A stretch of DNA of 64,000 nucleotides from Microbacterium sp. Lineage in GTDB: Bacteria > Actinomycetota > Actinomycetes > Actinomycetales > Microbacteriaceae. Below, piece by piece: positions 25,454 through 33,274 of this stretch. The notes below the pieces were generated by a model that was not told the origin of the DNA, did no database searches, and saw only the letters and a program-made list of their open reading frames with translations. Made by a program: the position numbers and the translations under genes. The stretch is from the NCBI GenBank assembly GCA_017306415.1, contig JAFKIL010000002.1, forward strand, positions 372,001 through 436,000. The letters run 5' to 3'. The stretch's first letter is position 1. The number at the start of each line of letters is the position of its first letter.

Positions 25454-26593
25454 GTGGCCGCAGCCCCCCACGCCAACCCTTACGCCGAAGCCGGAGTCGA
25501 CACCGCCGCGGGCGACCGCGCCGTCGAGTTGATGAAGGCCGCGGTGCGCCGTACGCACGGTCCCGAGGTCCTCGGCGGAGTCGGCGGATTCGCCGGACTC
25601 TTCGATGCGCAGGCGCTCACCGCGTACCGCCGTCCCCTGCTGGCCACCAGCACCGACGGCGTGGGGACGAAGGTCGCGATCGCGCAGGCGATCGACAAGC
25701 ACGACACCATCGGCCGGGACCTCGTCGGCATGGTGGTCGACGACATCGTGGTCGTCGGGGCCCGTCCCCTGTTCATGACGGACTACATCGCGTGCGGCAA
25801 GGTGGTCCCCGAGCGCATCGCCGACATCGTGGCGGGGATCGCGGCCGGCTGCGCCGACACGGGCACCGCGCTCGTCGGCGGCGAGACCGCCGAGCATCCC
25901 GGCCTCCTCGGCCTGAACGACTACGACGTGGCGGGCGCCGCGACCGGCGTCGTCGAGGCCGATCGCGTCCTCGGCGCCGAGCGCGTGCGCACGGGCGATG
26001 CCGTGCTGGCGCTCGCGTCGAGCGGGCTGCACTCGAACGGCTACTCGCTCGTGCGGCACATCGTCGCCGGTGCCGCGGTCTCGTACGGCCAGCACGCCGC
26101 GGACTTCGGCACGACCTGGGGAGAGGCTCTCCTCGAGCCGACGCGGCTGTACACGACGCCTCTCCTGCGGCTCATCGACGGGCTCGGCGGGGACGTCCAC
26201 GCCCTCAGCCATGTCACGGGCGGCGGGATCGCCGCCAACCTCGCGCGCGTCCTCCCGGTCGACGCGTGGGTCGAGCTCGATCGGTCCACCTGGACGCCGC
26301 CCCCCGTCTTCCACGTGCTCGCCGACCTCGGCGGGCTCGACCTCGTCGACACCGAGGGCACCTGGAACCTCGGCATCGGCTTCCTCGCCGTCATCGCGGC
26401 GGATCGGGTGGATGCCGCGACCGCCGCCCTCGCGGCCGACGGGATCGCCGCCTGGCAGGTCGGCGTGGTCGGCGGCGGCGCACGGCCCGACGGCGACTTC
26501 GAGCAGGGCGCCAAGGGCGTCGACGGCGGCGCGGTGCGCCTCGTGGGCGCCTATCGGGCCGGCACGGCACACGACACAGACGGAGCGAAGTAA
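25454..26593 (+). CDS. purM: Phosphoribosylformylglycinamidine cyclo-ligase
   Basis: AIR synthetase, the fifth purine step, closing the imidazole ring with ATP; 379 residues. Motifs: YAEAGVDTAAGDRAVELMK at the start, LLATSTDGVGTKVAIAQ, the glycine-rich ALVGGETAEHPG and HVTGGGIAANLARVLP. It starts with GTG at 25454. Its stop is six bases before purF, so the pair is one operon. The order purM then purF is the reverse of the purF-purM arrangement found in many bacteria. Confidence 0.96.
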   Translation: MAAAPHANPYAEAGVDTAAGDRAVELMKAAVRRTHGPEVLGGVGGFAGLFDAQALTAYRRPLLATSTDGVGTKVAIAQAIDKHDTIGRDLVGMVVDDIVVVGARPLFMTDYIACGKVVPERIADIVAGIAAGCADTGTALVGGETAEHPGLLGLNDYDVAGAATGVVEADRVLGAERVRTGDAVLALASSGLHSNGYSLVRHIVAGAAVSYGQHAADFGTTWGEALLEPTRLYTTPLLRLIDGLGGDVHALSHVTGGGIAANLARVLPVDAWVELDRSTWTPPPVFHVLADLGGLDLVDTEGTWNLGIGFLAVIAADRVDAATAALAADGIAAWQVGVVGGGARPDGDFEQGAKGVDGGAVRLVGAYRAGTAHDTDGAK

Positions 26594-26599
26594 CACCAC

Positions 26600-28060
26600 A
26601 TGTGCGGCATCGTCGGCATGGTCGGGCAGGGCCCGGTCAATCAGGAGATCTACGACTCGCTGCTGCTCCTCCAGCACCGCGGACAGGACTCGACCGGGAT
26701 CGCGACGGCCGAGGCCAGCGGGGTCTTCCACCTCCACAAGGCCCGGGGCCAGGTGCGCGAGGCGTTCCGCACGCGCGACATGCGATCGCTCCTCGGTGAG
26801 ATCGGCCTGGGCCATTGCCGTTACGCGACCAAGGGCACCGCATCCAGCGAGGAGGAGGCGCAGCCGTTCTACGTGAACGCGCCGTACGGCATCGTCCTCG
26901 TCCACAACGGGAACCTCACCAACACGCGCGAGCTCACCGACGAGCTCTTCCACAAGGACCGCCGCCACCTCAACACGAGCTCCGACACCGAGCTGCTCGT
27001 CAACGTCCTCGCGTACGAGCTGCAGGCGTCGATGGCCGGACTCGAACTCGACCCCGAGCAGGTCTTCCAGGCCGTGTCGCGCGTGCACCAGCGCGTGGAG
27101 GGCTCCTACGCCGCCATCGCGCTCATCGCCGGGTACGGGCTCCTCGCGTTCCGCGACCCGTTCGGCATCCGCCCGCTGATCATCGGCACGCGCCCGGCCG
27201 CGGACGGGAAGTACGAGTGGGTCGTGGCATCCGAGTCGCTCGTGATGGAGAACGCGGGCTTCGAGATCGTGCGGGACGTCATGCCCGGCGAGGCCGTCTT
27301 CATCGACCTCGACGGACACCTGCACACCAAGCAGTGCGCGGACGACCCCAAGCTCGTGCCGTGCTCCTTCGAGTACGTCTACCTCGCCCGTCCCGACTCG
27401 ATCATGAACGGCGTCTCGGTGTACGAGGCCCGGCTGCGGATGGGCGAGCGGCTCGCCGACACCATCGCGAAGTACACGCCGGCCGGCACGATCGACGTGG
27501 TCATGCCGATCCCCGATTCGTCACGCCCCGCAGCGATGCAGGTGGCGCGCAAGCTCGGCATCGAGTACCGCGAGGGCTTCTACAAGAACCGCTACGTCGG
27601 ACGGACGTTCATCATGCCGGGGCAGGCCGTGCGCAAGAAGAGCGTGCGCCAGAAGCTCAACGCGATGTCGAGCGAGTTCAAGGGGAAGAACGTCCTCCTG
27701 ATCGACGACTCCATCGTGCGCGGCACCACGAGCCGCGAGATCATCCAGATGGCGCGGGATGCCGGTGCCAAGAGCGTGACGTTCGCATCCGCCGCGCCGC
27801 CCGTGCGGTACCCGCACGTGTACGGCATCAACATGCCGTCGCGACAGGAGCTCGTCGCCCACGGCCGGACGATCCCGGAGATCGCGGTCGAGCTCGGCTG
27901 CGACTACCTCGTGTACCAGGAGGTCGAGGACCTCAAGGCCGCGATCCTGGAGGGATCGGACCTCGACGACCTCGACATGAGCTGCTTCGACGGTCGCTAC
28001 GTGACCGGAACGGTGACCGAGGAGTACCTCGCCTGGGTGGAGGGCAGTCAGGAGTCCTGA
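26600..28060 (+). CDS. purF: Amidophosphoribosyltransferase
   Basis: Committed step of purine synthesis: transfers glutamine ammonia to PRPP. It has 486 residues. The nucleophile is Cys2 (MCGIVG, exposed after Met removal), so unlike the Bacillus enzyme there is no propeptide. QHRGQDSTGIA and LGHCRYATKG belong to the glutaminase domain; the PRPP loop is LLIDDSIVRGTTSREI near residue 375. ATG 26600 is fixed by Cys2. It follows purM by six bases. The enzyme is usually feedback-inhibited by AMP and GMP. Confidence 0.97.
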   Translation: MCGIVGMVGQGPVNQEIYDSLLLLQHRGQDSTGIATAEASGVFHLHKARGQVREAFRTRDMRSLLGEIGLGHCRYATKGTASSEEEAQPFYVNAPYGIVLVHNGNLTNTRELTDELFHKDRRHLNTSSDTELLVNVLAYELQASMAGLELDPEQVFQAVSRVHQRVEGSYAAIALIAGYGLLAFRDPFGIRPLIIGTRPAADGKYEWVVASESLVMENAGFEIVRDVMPGEAVFIDLDGHLHTKQCADDPKLVPCSFEYVYLARPDSIMNGVSVYEARLRMGERLADTIAKYTPAGTIDVVMPIPDSSRPAAMQVARKLGIEYREGFYKNRYVGRTFIMPGQAVRKKSVRQKLNAMSSEFKGKNVLLIDDSIVRGTTSREIIQMARDAGAKSVTFASAAPPVRYPHVYGINMPSRQELVAHGRTIPEIAVELGCDYLVYQEVEDLKAAILEGSDLDDLDMSCFDGRYVTGTVTEEYLAWVEGSQES

Positions 28061-28129
28061 CGAGCACGCCTCGCAGAGCCATCGCTCGGTCGCCGAAGAC
28101 CGGGACCGCGCGACGAGGCTGAGACGGGG

Positions 28130-28318
28130 CTAGGCCGTCTTGAACGAGGGCTCGCCCTCGTCTTCGTCCTCGTACTGATCCGCCCACTTGTCGACGTAGG
28201 CATCCTCGTCGTGGTGACCCAGTTCCTTCTCCAGCGCCGAATAGTTCACGGCGTAGGTGTCGTACTTGAGTTCACGGGCGATCTTGGTGTGCTTCGCCTT
28301 TTGACGGCCACGCCCCAT
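28130..28318 (-). CDS. DUF3073 family protein
   Basis: Small actinobacterial protein of 62 residues beginning MGRGRQKAKHTKIARELKYD, the family signature, followed by an acidic C-terminus (DEDAYVDKWADQYEDEDEGE). The start at 28318 is preferred over the in-frame ATG at 28333 because GAGGGGG lies six bases upstream of it. Function unknown; it is widely kept near purine genes in actinobacteria. Convergent with purF and divergent from the universal stress gene; the AT-rich stretch at 28365-28425 probably holds both promoters. Confidence 0.9.
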   Translation of the reverse strand: MGRGRQKAKHTKIARELKYDTYAVNYSALEKELGHHDEDAYVDKWADQYEDEDEGEPSFKTA

Positions 28319-28496
28319 GCGAGACCCCCTCATGTTCTGAGTCGCGGGCTCTACCGGGGCCCGACGTATTCACGAAATCCGGCTCGAAACCGGTAAGAGT
28401 AGCATTCAGAATAACACGGTGGCCCGGGCCGGGACGGCCCTGCCCGGGGGATGTCGTCCGGGCAGCGGCCGCGGCGACGGAGGGGCGGCGCAGCAC

Positions 28497-29033
28497 ATGT
28501 CGGATTCGGCATCTGAGATGACATCGGACGCGGGGCAGGAGGCGCCCACGGGTGCCGTCATCGTCGGGATCGTTCCGGGTGAGCCGTCTCGCGTGCTGAA
28601 GGAGGCGGCGCGGTACGCGAAGCTCCTCGGCGCGCCGCTGCTCGTCGTCAACGTCGACGTGACGCGGTTCGTGACGTACGAGGATCCGGACGGCTACGTG
28701 CATTCCGCCCCCATCGACCTCAACGTGGCGACGGGCGAGAGCGAGCTGGCGATCGTGCGGGCCGAGGCATCCGCCCTGCTCGACGGTCGCGGCGTCGACT
28801 GGAGCATCCGGCAGCTCGTGGGCGATCCGGCCCTCGCCATGAAGCACCTGGCCGAGCAGGTGGATGCCCGCCTTCTCGTCGTGGGCACGCGCAAACGCGG
28901 GTTCGGCGAGTCGATCCGCGAGTTCTTCACCGGCTCGGTCGCCGCGCGCCTCGCGCACCGGCAGACCCGCCCGATCCTCGTCGTCCCGATCGGGGAGATC
29001 GTGCCGGACGACGAGGACATCGTCTGGGAGTGA
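28497..29033 (+). CDS. Universal stress protein (UspA family)
   Basis: Cytoplasmic single-domain UspA-fold protein of 178 residues. AVIVGIVPGEPSRVLKEAAR starts the fold and LLVVGTRKRGFGESIREFF with GSVAARLAHRQTRPILVVP closes it. The latter resembles the ATP-binding G-x2-G-x9-G(S/T) motif, with GTRKRGF in place of the first part. ATG 28497 is supported by GGAGGGG at 28479-28485; a second ATG 21 bases later is possible. Followed by a palindromic element and a convergent PadR gene. Role: stress survival, inferred from family only. Confidence 0.88.
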   Translation: MSDSASEMTSDAGQEAPTGAVIVGIVPGEPSRVLKEAARYAKLLGAPLLVVNVDVTRFVTYEDPDGYVHSAPIDLNVATGESELAIVRAEASALLDGRGVDWSIRQLVGDPALAMKHLAEQVDARLLVVGTRKRGFGESIREFFTGSVAARLAHRQTRPILVVPIGEIVPDDEDIVWE

Positions 29034-29062
29034 CCCCGCGCGCCGGCGCGAGGCTCCGGGGC

Positions 29063-29128
29063 GTGCAGGATGGCGGAGATGTGCAGGATCGCGGACCACA
29101 TCCGGACGATCGATCCGCCATCCTGCAC
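29063..29128. repeat. Intergenic palindromic element with duplicated motif
   Basis: GTGCAGGATGGCGGA (29063-29077) pairs perfectly with 29114-29128. A second related copy GTGCAGGATCGCGGA follows at 29081-29095, and further pairing (GGAGAT with ATCTCC at 29129-29134) extends the structure. It lies between the convergent universal stress and PadR genes. Same design as the 7372-7449 element: two direct copies of a motif and one inverted copy, but with a different motif. Confidence 0.8.
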
Positions 29129-29165
29129 ATCTCCGAAGTTCTGCGCGCTGCTGTCCCCCGCCCGC

Positions 29166-29774
29166 TCAGCCGCGGAGGGCCCGCGTGATGTCCTTCGCCG
29201 CGTTGTCGAGGGCGGTCGCCAGGTCGTCGACGACGGATGCCGCGAGTGCACCGCCGCGAGCGACGTGCGTCCTCAGGTCGCTGCGCACGCGGGCACGGAA
29301 GTCGTTGACGGCGGCATCCGCGCGCTGCAGCTGTTCGCGGCTCAGCGTGCGGGGATCGTCGTCGCGTGAGGCTCTCGGCGCGTCGTGCCGCTCCTCGCGC
29401 GCGGCCGCGGCGAGGTCGGCGCGCAGGCTCTTCATCGCCTCGCGGACGCTGCCCCGCACCTCGTCGGCGATGAGCCGGACGGAGTCGGCGAGTCCGGCCT
29501 CGATGCCCTCGAGGTCGCCGGCGCGTGCAGCCACCTCGGCGCGACCGGCATCCGTGATCTCGTACACGGTCTTGCGGCCGTCCACGGTCTTGGTCACCAG
29601 ACCCTCCTCCTCGAGCTTCGCGAGGCGGGGGTAGATCGTCCCGGCGCTGGGCGTATACGTACCGCCGGTGCGCTCGGAGAGCGCCTGCATGAGGTCGTAG
29701 CCGTGCCGAGGGGCCTCATCCAGAAGGCTCAGCAGGTACAGGCGCAGGTCGCCGTGCGAGAAGACCGGGGTCAT
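29166..29774 (-). CDS. PadR family transcriptional regulator
   Basis: Winged-helix repressor of 202 residues. DLRLYLLSLLDEAPRHGYDL is the PadR N-terminus and SAGTIYPRLAKLEEEGLV the recognition/wing region; a long helical, charged C-terminus follows from about residue 110 and is longer than in minimal PadR proteins. The ATG at 29774 overlaps the stop of the upstream DUF4097 gene by one base (TGATG), indicating coupled translation. The palindromic boxes at 30676-30717 in the shared promoter are its likely sites. In-frame GTG at 29780 is an alternative. Confidence 0.9.
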   Translation of the reverse strand: MTPVFSHGDLRLYLLSLLDEAPRHGYDLMQALSERTGGTYTPSAGTIYPRLAKLEEEGLVTKTVDGRKTVYEITDAGRAEVAARAGDLEGIEAGLADSVRLIADEVRGSVREAMKSLRADLAAAAREERHDAPRASRDDDPRTLSREQLQRADAAVNDFRARVRSDLRTHVARGGALAASVVDDLATALDNAAKDITRALRG

Positions 29775-30649
29775 CACCACTCCTCGTCGTGGCTCGCGGT
29801 GGCCGACTCGTCCGCGGCGGCGGCGCCGGTGGCGCCGGCGCGGCGGAGGACCGTGACGTCGCCCGACACCGAGTTGGCCCGCACGTCGACGAACGATCCA
29901 CTGAGCTGCCCGGTGGAGCCGCTGTAGTTCGTGGTGGGTCCGCTGCCGAGGCCGGAACGGACGACGCCGTCGACCTGCACGCGGCCGCTCACGCTGCGCA
30001 CCACGAAGTTGGCCGGGAGACCCTCGTCGAGCCGCACCGTGGCGTTGCCGCTCACCGTGTTGAGGGCGATCTGGTTCACGTCGCCGACCGAGTCGACGAG
30101 CATCGCGCCCGAGACCGTGTCGACCGTGGCCTTACGGATCGTGCCGGTGGCCGCGACATCCCCCGAGACGCTGTTCGCGGAGAGGGAGCCCACGAGCTCG
30201 CGCACCTGGACGTCGCCGGAGACGGCGTTGACGACGAGGTCGCCGGTGAGGCCGTCGACGATGATGTCGCCCGAGACGGTGTTGAGCTTCGCGTCGGTGC
30301 GCAGGCCGCTCACGAGCGCGCTCGCGCTCACGACGCCGAGCGTCAGGGCGACGTCGCGCGGGACGGCGACGCTGATCTCGGCCGTCGGGCCGCCGGTGCC
30401 GAAGTTGCGGAACACCTCGAGGAAGTTGTCCCACCGCAGCTGCGGATGGTCGATCTCCACCACGTCGCCAGTCACCTCGATGCGGAGGTCCTTCACCGAG
30501 ACGGAGTGCACTTCGATGCGGGCGCCGGGCTCGTCGTGGGCGATCACGTCGATCTGACCGCGGACCAGACCGATCTTCAGCTTGCTGACGTCTTCGATGT
30601 CGATCACGCGCGTCTCGCCCGGGTGGATGAGCCACTTCTCAAGGGTCAT
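29774..30649 (-). CDS. DUF4097 family beta-strand repeat protein
   Basis: A protein of 291 residues dominated by a beta-helix-like repeat, with variants of N-TVSGD, N-AVSGD and N-SVSGD recurring about every 18-20 residues from residue 125 onwards. No signal peptide or membrane segment, so it appears cytoplasmic. DUF4097 proteins are often encoded with PadR regulators or PspC and are suspected to take part in envelope-stress responses, but no mechanism is established. The ATG at 30649 follows AGGAG at a good distance. First gene of a two-gene operon with PadR. Confidence 0.87.
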   Translation of the reverse strand: MTLEKWLIHPGETRVIDIEDVSKLKIGLVRGQIDVIAHDEPGARIEVHSVSVKDLRIEVTGDVVEIDHPQLRWDNFLEVFRNFGTGGPTAEISVAVPRDVALTLGVVSASALVSGLRTDAKLNTVSGDIIVDGLTGDLVVNAVSGDVQVRELVGSLSANSVSGDVAATGTIRKATVDTVSGAMLVDSVGDVNQIALNTVSGNATVRLDEGLPANFVVRSVSGRVQVDGVVRSGLGSGPTTNYSGSTGQLSGSFVDVRANSVSGDVTVLRRAGATGAAAADESATASHDEEW

Positions 30650-30675
30650 GATTCTTACTCCTGGTGTTCGGTACT

Positions 30676-30727
30676 CACGATATATCGTGTGGCTCCACTG
30701 TAACACGATATATCTCGACTCTGTCAA
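30676..30727 (-). promoter_or_regulatory. Promoter with two PadR-type palindromes (DUF4097-padR operon)
   Basis: CACGATATATCGTG (30676-30689) is a perfect 14-bp palindrome; a second copy at 30704-30717 (CACGATATATCTCG) matches it in 12 of 14 bases. Copies are 28 bp apart. On the minus strand a -35 TTGACA is at 30727-30722 and a -10-like TTACAG at 30703-30698; copy 2 fills the spacer and copy 1 lies around the start of transcription. This double block suggests tight autorepression. Confidence 0.75.
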
Positions 30728-30852
30728 GCCTGGGGGTGACTCGAGGTGGCACGTGCTGCCGCATCCGAGTCGCCGGGGCGGGGCGTGGCGGGGCGTGGCG
30801 GCGCGGGGCGCGCACCGCGCGACACGGATGCCTCGTCCACCGCGAGGACGGG

Positions 30853-30883
30853 TTGACCTTGACGCAACGTCAACCTTTAGCGT
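30853..30883 (+). promoter_or_regulatory. MerR-type promoter with long spacer
   Basis: -35 TTGACC (30853-30858) and -10 TAGCGT (30878-30883) are separated by 19 bases, the over-long spacer typical of MerR-activated promoters. The dyad TTGACGCAACGTCAA (30859-30873) sits inside the spacer, and an outer dyad GGTTGAC/GTCAACC overlaps it. The MerR gene starts 26 bases downstream, so autoactivation on ligand binding is the natural reading. Confidence 0.8.
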
Positions 30884-30909
30884 GGTCATCGACGGAGAGG
30901 AGGACGGCC

Positions 30910-31680
30910 ATGGACTGGTCGATCCAGGAGATCGCGAAGCTCGCGGGCACCACGAGCCGGACGCTCCGGCACTACGACGACATCGGGCTCGTCGCGCCCA
31001 CGCGAGACGCGGCGAACGGCTACCGGCACTACGACGAGCGGGCGCTCGTCCGGCTGCAGCGAGTGCTGCTGCTGCGGGAGCTCGGGCTCGGACTCCCGCA
31101 GATCGCCGACGTGCTGGAGCGGGAGACATCGGAGGCGAGCGCACTGACCGCGCACCTCGCGTGGCTGCGGCAGGAGCAGGACCGGCTGACGCGGCAGATC
31201 GCGTCCGTCGAGTCGACGATCGACGCACTGAGAGGAGGTGAAGACCTGATGGCAGACCAGATGTTCGACGGGTTCGACCACACCCGGTACAAGGATGAGG
31301 TCGAGCAGCGCTGGGGGAAGGACGCCTACGCGCGCAGCGATGCGTGGTGGCGCGGCATGAGCGCCGAGGAGCGCACGGCGTGGCAGGGCCGCGTCGCCGA
31401 CCTGCAGCGGGACTGGGTCGCGGCGGCGGAGAGCGGCGAGAGCCCCGACGGCGACGCCGCCCAGGACCTCGCGCGACGCCACGTGGAGTGGCTGACCGGA
31501 GTGCCCGGCACCCCGGCATCCGTCCCCGGCGGAGACGTCAAGGGATACGTGACCGGACTCGGCGAGATGTACGTCGCCGACCCGCGCTTCGGCGCGCACT
31601 ACGCCACCGCCGCGGGCGGGAGCGCGGGCGCCGAGTTCGTGCGGGACGCACTGCGCGTCTATGCGGAGGCGAACCTGTAG
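30910..31680 (+). CDS. MerR family regulator with TipAS ligand-binding domain
   Basis: TipAL-like activator of 256 residues. Residues 1-70 form the MerR helix-turn-helix (IQEIAKLAGTTSRTLRHYDD then NGYRHYDE), followed by a coiled-coil dimer helix (LAWLRQEQDRLTRQIASVES). From about residue 115 the TipAS antibiotic-recognition domain begins (FDGFDHTRYKDEVEQRWG). In Streptomyces, TipAL binds thiopeptides and activates its own promoter. ATG 30910 is chosen because the preceding dyad promoter ends just before it. No other target gene is adjacent, as a terminator follows. Confidence 0.9.
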   Translation: MDWSIQEIAKLAGTTSRTLRHYDDIGLVAPTRDAANGYRHYDERALVRLQRVLLLRELGLGLPQIADVLERETSEASALTAHLAWLRQEQDRLTRQIASVESTIDALRGGEDLMADQMFDGFDHTRYKDEVEQRWGKDAYARSDAWWRGMSAEERTAWQGRVADLQRDWVAAAESGESPDGDAAQDLARRHVEWLTGVPGTPASVPGGDVKGYVTGLGEMYVADPRFGAHYATAAGGSAGAEFVRDALRVYAEANL

Positions 31681-31694
31681 CGAGGGGCCGGAAC

Positions 31695-31730
31695 GACGAA
31701 GAGCGGATGCCGAGGCATCCGCTCTTCGTC
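31695..31730. terminator. Strong bidirectional terminator
   Basis: A perfect 16-bp stem: GACGAAGAGCGGATGC (31695-31710) and its reverse complement (31715-31730) with loop CGAG. It lies 14 bases after the MerR stop and 29 before the convergent small membrane gene's stop. The stem contains GAAGAGC/GCTCTTC rather than a U-tract, as often in high-GC actinobacteria. Confidence 0.85.
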
Positions 31731-31759
31731 TCCCGGGTCGCGACGACCCGTGCGTGCGA

Positions 31760-31924
31760 TCAGGCGCGCGAGCGCCCCCCGATGACGCGGATGAGGAACG
31801 CGATCAGGGCGATCACGCCGACGATCAGCGCGACCCACAGGAGCCAGTTCAGGGCGGAGGACAGACCGCCGACGATCGCGAGGACGATCGCGACGACGAT
31901 GATGATGATGAGGGCGATGTTCAT
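31760..31924 (-). CDS. Small hydrophobic membrane protein
   Basis: A protein of 54 residues that is almost wholly hydrophobic: two helices (ALIIIIVVAIVLAIVGGLSS and LLWVALIVGVIALIAFLIRV) and a basic tail GGRSRA. GGGAGAAG precedes the ATG at 31922-31924. The positive tail suggests the C-terminus is cytoplasmic. Function unknown; similar tiny membrane proteins are common in actinobacteria. The 146-base gap upstream of it shows no other gene. Confidence 0.72.
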   Translation of the reverse strand: MNIALIIIIVVAIVLAIVGGLSSALNWLLWVALIVGVIALIAFLIRVIGGRSRA

Positions 31925-32070
31925 CGGATGCTTCTCCCGTTCTGTCGCCGGCGAGGGGAGCCGGATCGACGTGAGCAGGGTCAACCATCGCAGTGTCCGG
32001 GAATTCGGCGGAGGGGGTTGACGAGCCCGAGAGAGCGGTGATAGCGCGAAGCGGCGCCCCGGAGCGCACC

Positions 32071-33255
32071 TCAGGACGCGGCGTCGAGCCGCTCGTAGAG
32101 CGTGACCACGCAGGCGCTGCCCAGACCGATGTTGTGCTGCAGCGCGAGGCGCGCGCCGTCGACCTGGCGTGCGCCGGCCGCACCGCGCAGCTGCCAGACG
32201 AGCTCGGCGCATTGGGCGAGACCCGTGGCTCCGAGCGGGTGTCCCTTCGAGAGCAGTCCGCCGGAGGGATTCACCACCACCCGGCCGCCGTACGTGTTGT
32301 CGCCGTCGCGGATGAACTGCTCGGCGGTGCCGTCCGGGGTGAGGCGGAGCGCCTCGTAGGCGAGCACCTCGTTGGTGGTGAAGCAGTCGTGCACCTCGGC
32401 GACGGGGATGTCGAGCGGATCCACGCCGGTCTCGGCATACACGGCGTCGGCGGCCCGGCGCGCGATCGTGGCGCCCACGAGCGCCCGGGCATCGCCCTCG
32501 AACGAGTCGGGGCGGTCGCTCGTCATCGCCTGCGCCCGGATGCGCACCGACGCGTCGATCCCGTGCGCGGCGGCGAACGCGGGCGTGCACAGCACGGCGG
32601 CGGCGGCACCGCACGTGGGCGGGCAGCACTGCAGCCGCGTGAGCGGACCGTGGATGTGCGGCGACGCGAGCACCTCGTCCACCGTCAGCGGATCGCGGAA
32701 GACCGCGTACGGATTGGCCGCCGCGTGCCGGCGCGACTTCACCGCGACGAGCGCGAAGACGGCCGGGTCCAGGTCGTAGGCGGCCGCGTACTCCGCGCCC
32801 GCCTCGCCGAAGTAGAGGGCCGCCGGGGGGACGTCCGGGTACTCCCCCCGACGCTGACGCGCAGCGGCGAACCGGTGCAGGGAGTCGGGTCGGTCGGGGA
32901 AGACCGTGCCGATCGCGCCGGGTGCCATCTGCTCGAAGCCGACCGCCAGGGCGCAGTCGACGGCGCCCGACTCGACCGCCTGACGCGCGAGCCACAGCGC
33001 CGTCGAACCGCTCGCGCAGTAGTTGTTGACGTTGACGATGGGGATGCCCGTCTCGCCCACCCCGTAGATCGCGGTCTGGCCGGCCGCCGAGTCGGCGTAC
33101 ACGTACCCGGCGTAGGCCTGACGGATGTCGGCGAGCGAGACACCGGCGTCGGCGAGGGCGCGGCGCACGGCCTCCGCCCCCATCCGGTCGTACGTCTCGC
33201 TGCGACCCGGCTTCGCGAACGGGATCATTCCCACGCCCGCGACGACGACGCTCAT
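32071..33255 (-). CDS. Thiolase family protein, SCP-x/lipid-transfer type
   Basis: Acetyl-CoA acetyltransferase fold protein of 394 residues. The nucleophilic cysteine is in NNYCASGSTAL (Cys80); the C-terminal HDCFTTNE and SKGHPLGATGLAQ supply the remaining active-site residues. This pattern (short N-terminus, HDCF rather than NEAF) is typical of the SCP-x/lipid-transfer thiolase group, which acts on branched or steroid side-chain acyl-CoAs. Last gene of a four-gene operon, 19 bases after the acyl-CoA ligase. It presumably carries out the final thiolytic or retro-aldol-type cleavage; substrate unknown. Confidence 0.88.
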   Translation of the reverse strand: MSVVVAGVGMIPFAKPGRSETYDRMGAEAVRRALADAGVSLADIRQAYAGYVYADSAAGQTAIYGVGETGIPIVNVNNYCASGSTALWLARQAVESGAVDCALAVGFEQMAPGAIGTVFPDRPDSLHRFAAARQRRGEYPDVPPAALYFGEAGAEYAAAYDLDPAVFALVAVKSRRHAAANPYAVFRDPLTVDEVLASPHIHGPLTRLQCCPPTCGAAAAVLCTPAFAAAHGIDASVRIRAQAMTSDRPDSFEGDARALVGATIARRAADAVYAETGVDPLDIPVAEVHDCFTTNEVLAYEALRLTPDGTAEQFIRDGDNTYGGRVVVNPSGGLLSKGHPLGATGLAQCAELVWQLRGAAGARQVDGARLALQHNIGLGSACVVTLYERLDAAS

Positions 33256-33274
33256 GAGGCGATCGGCGCCGGGC

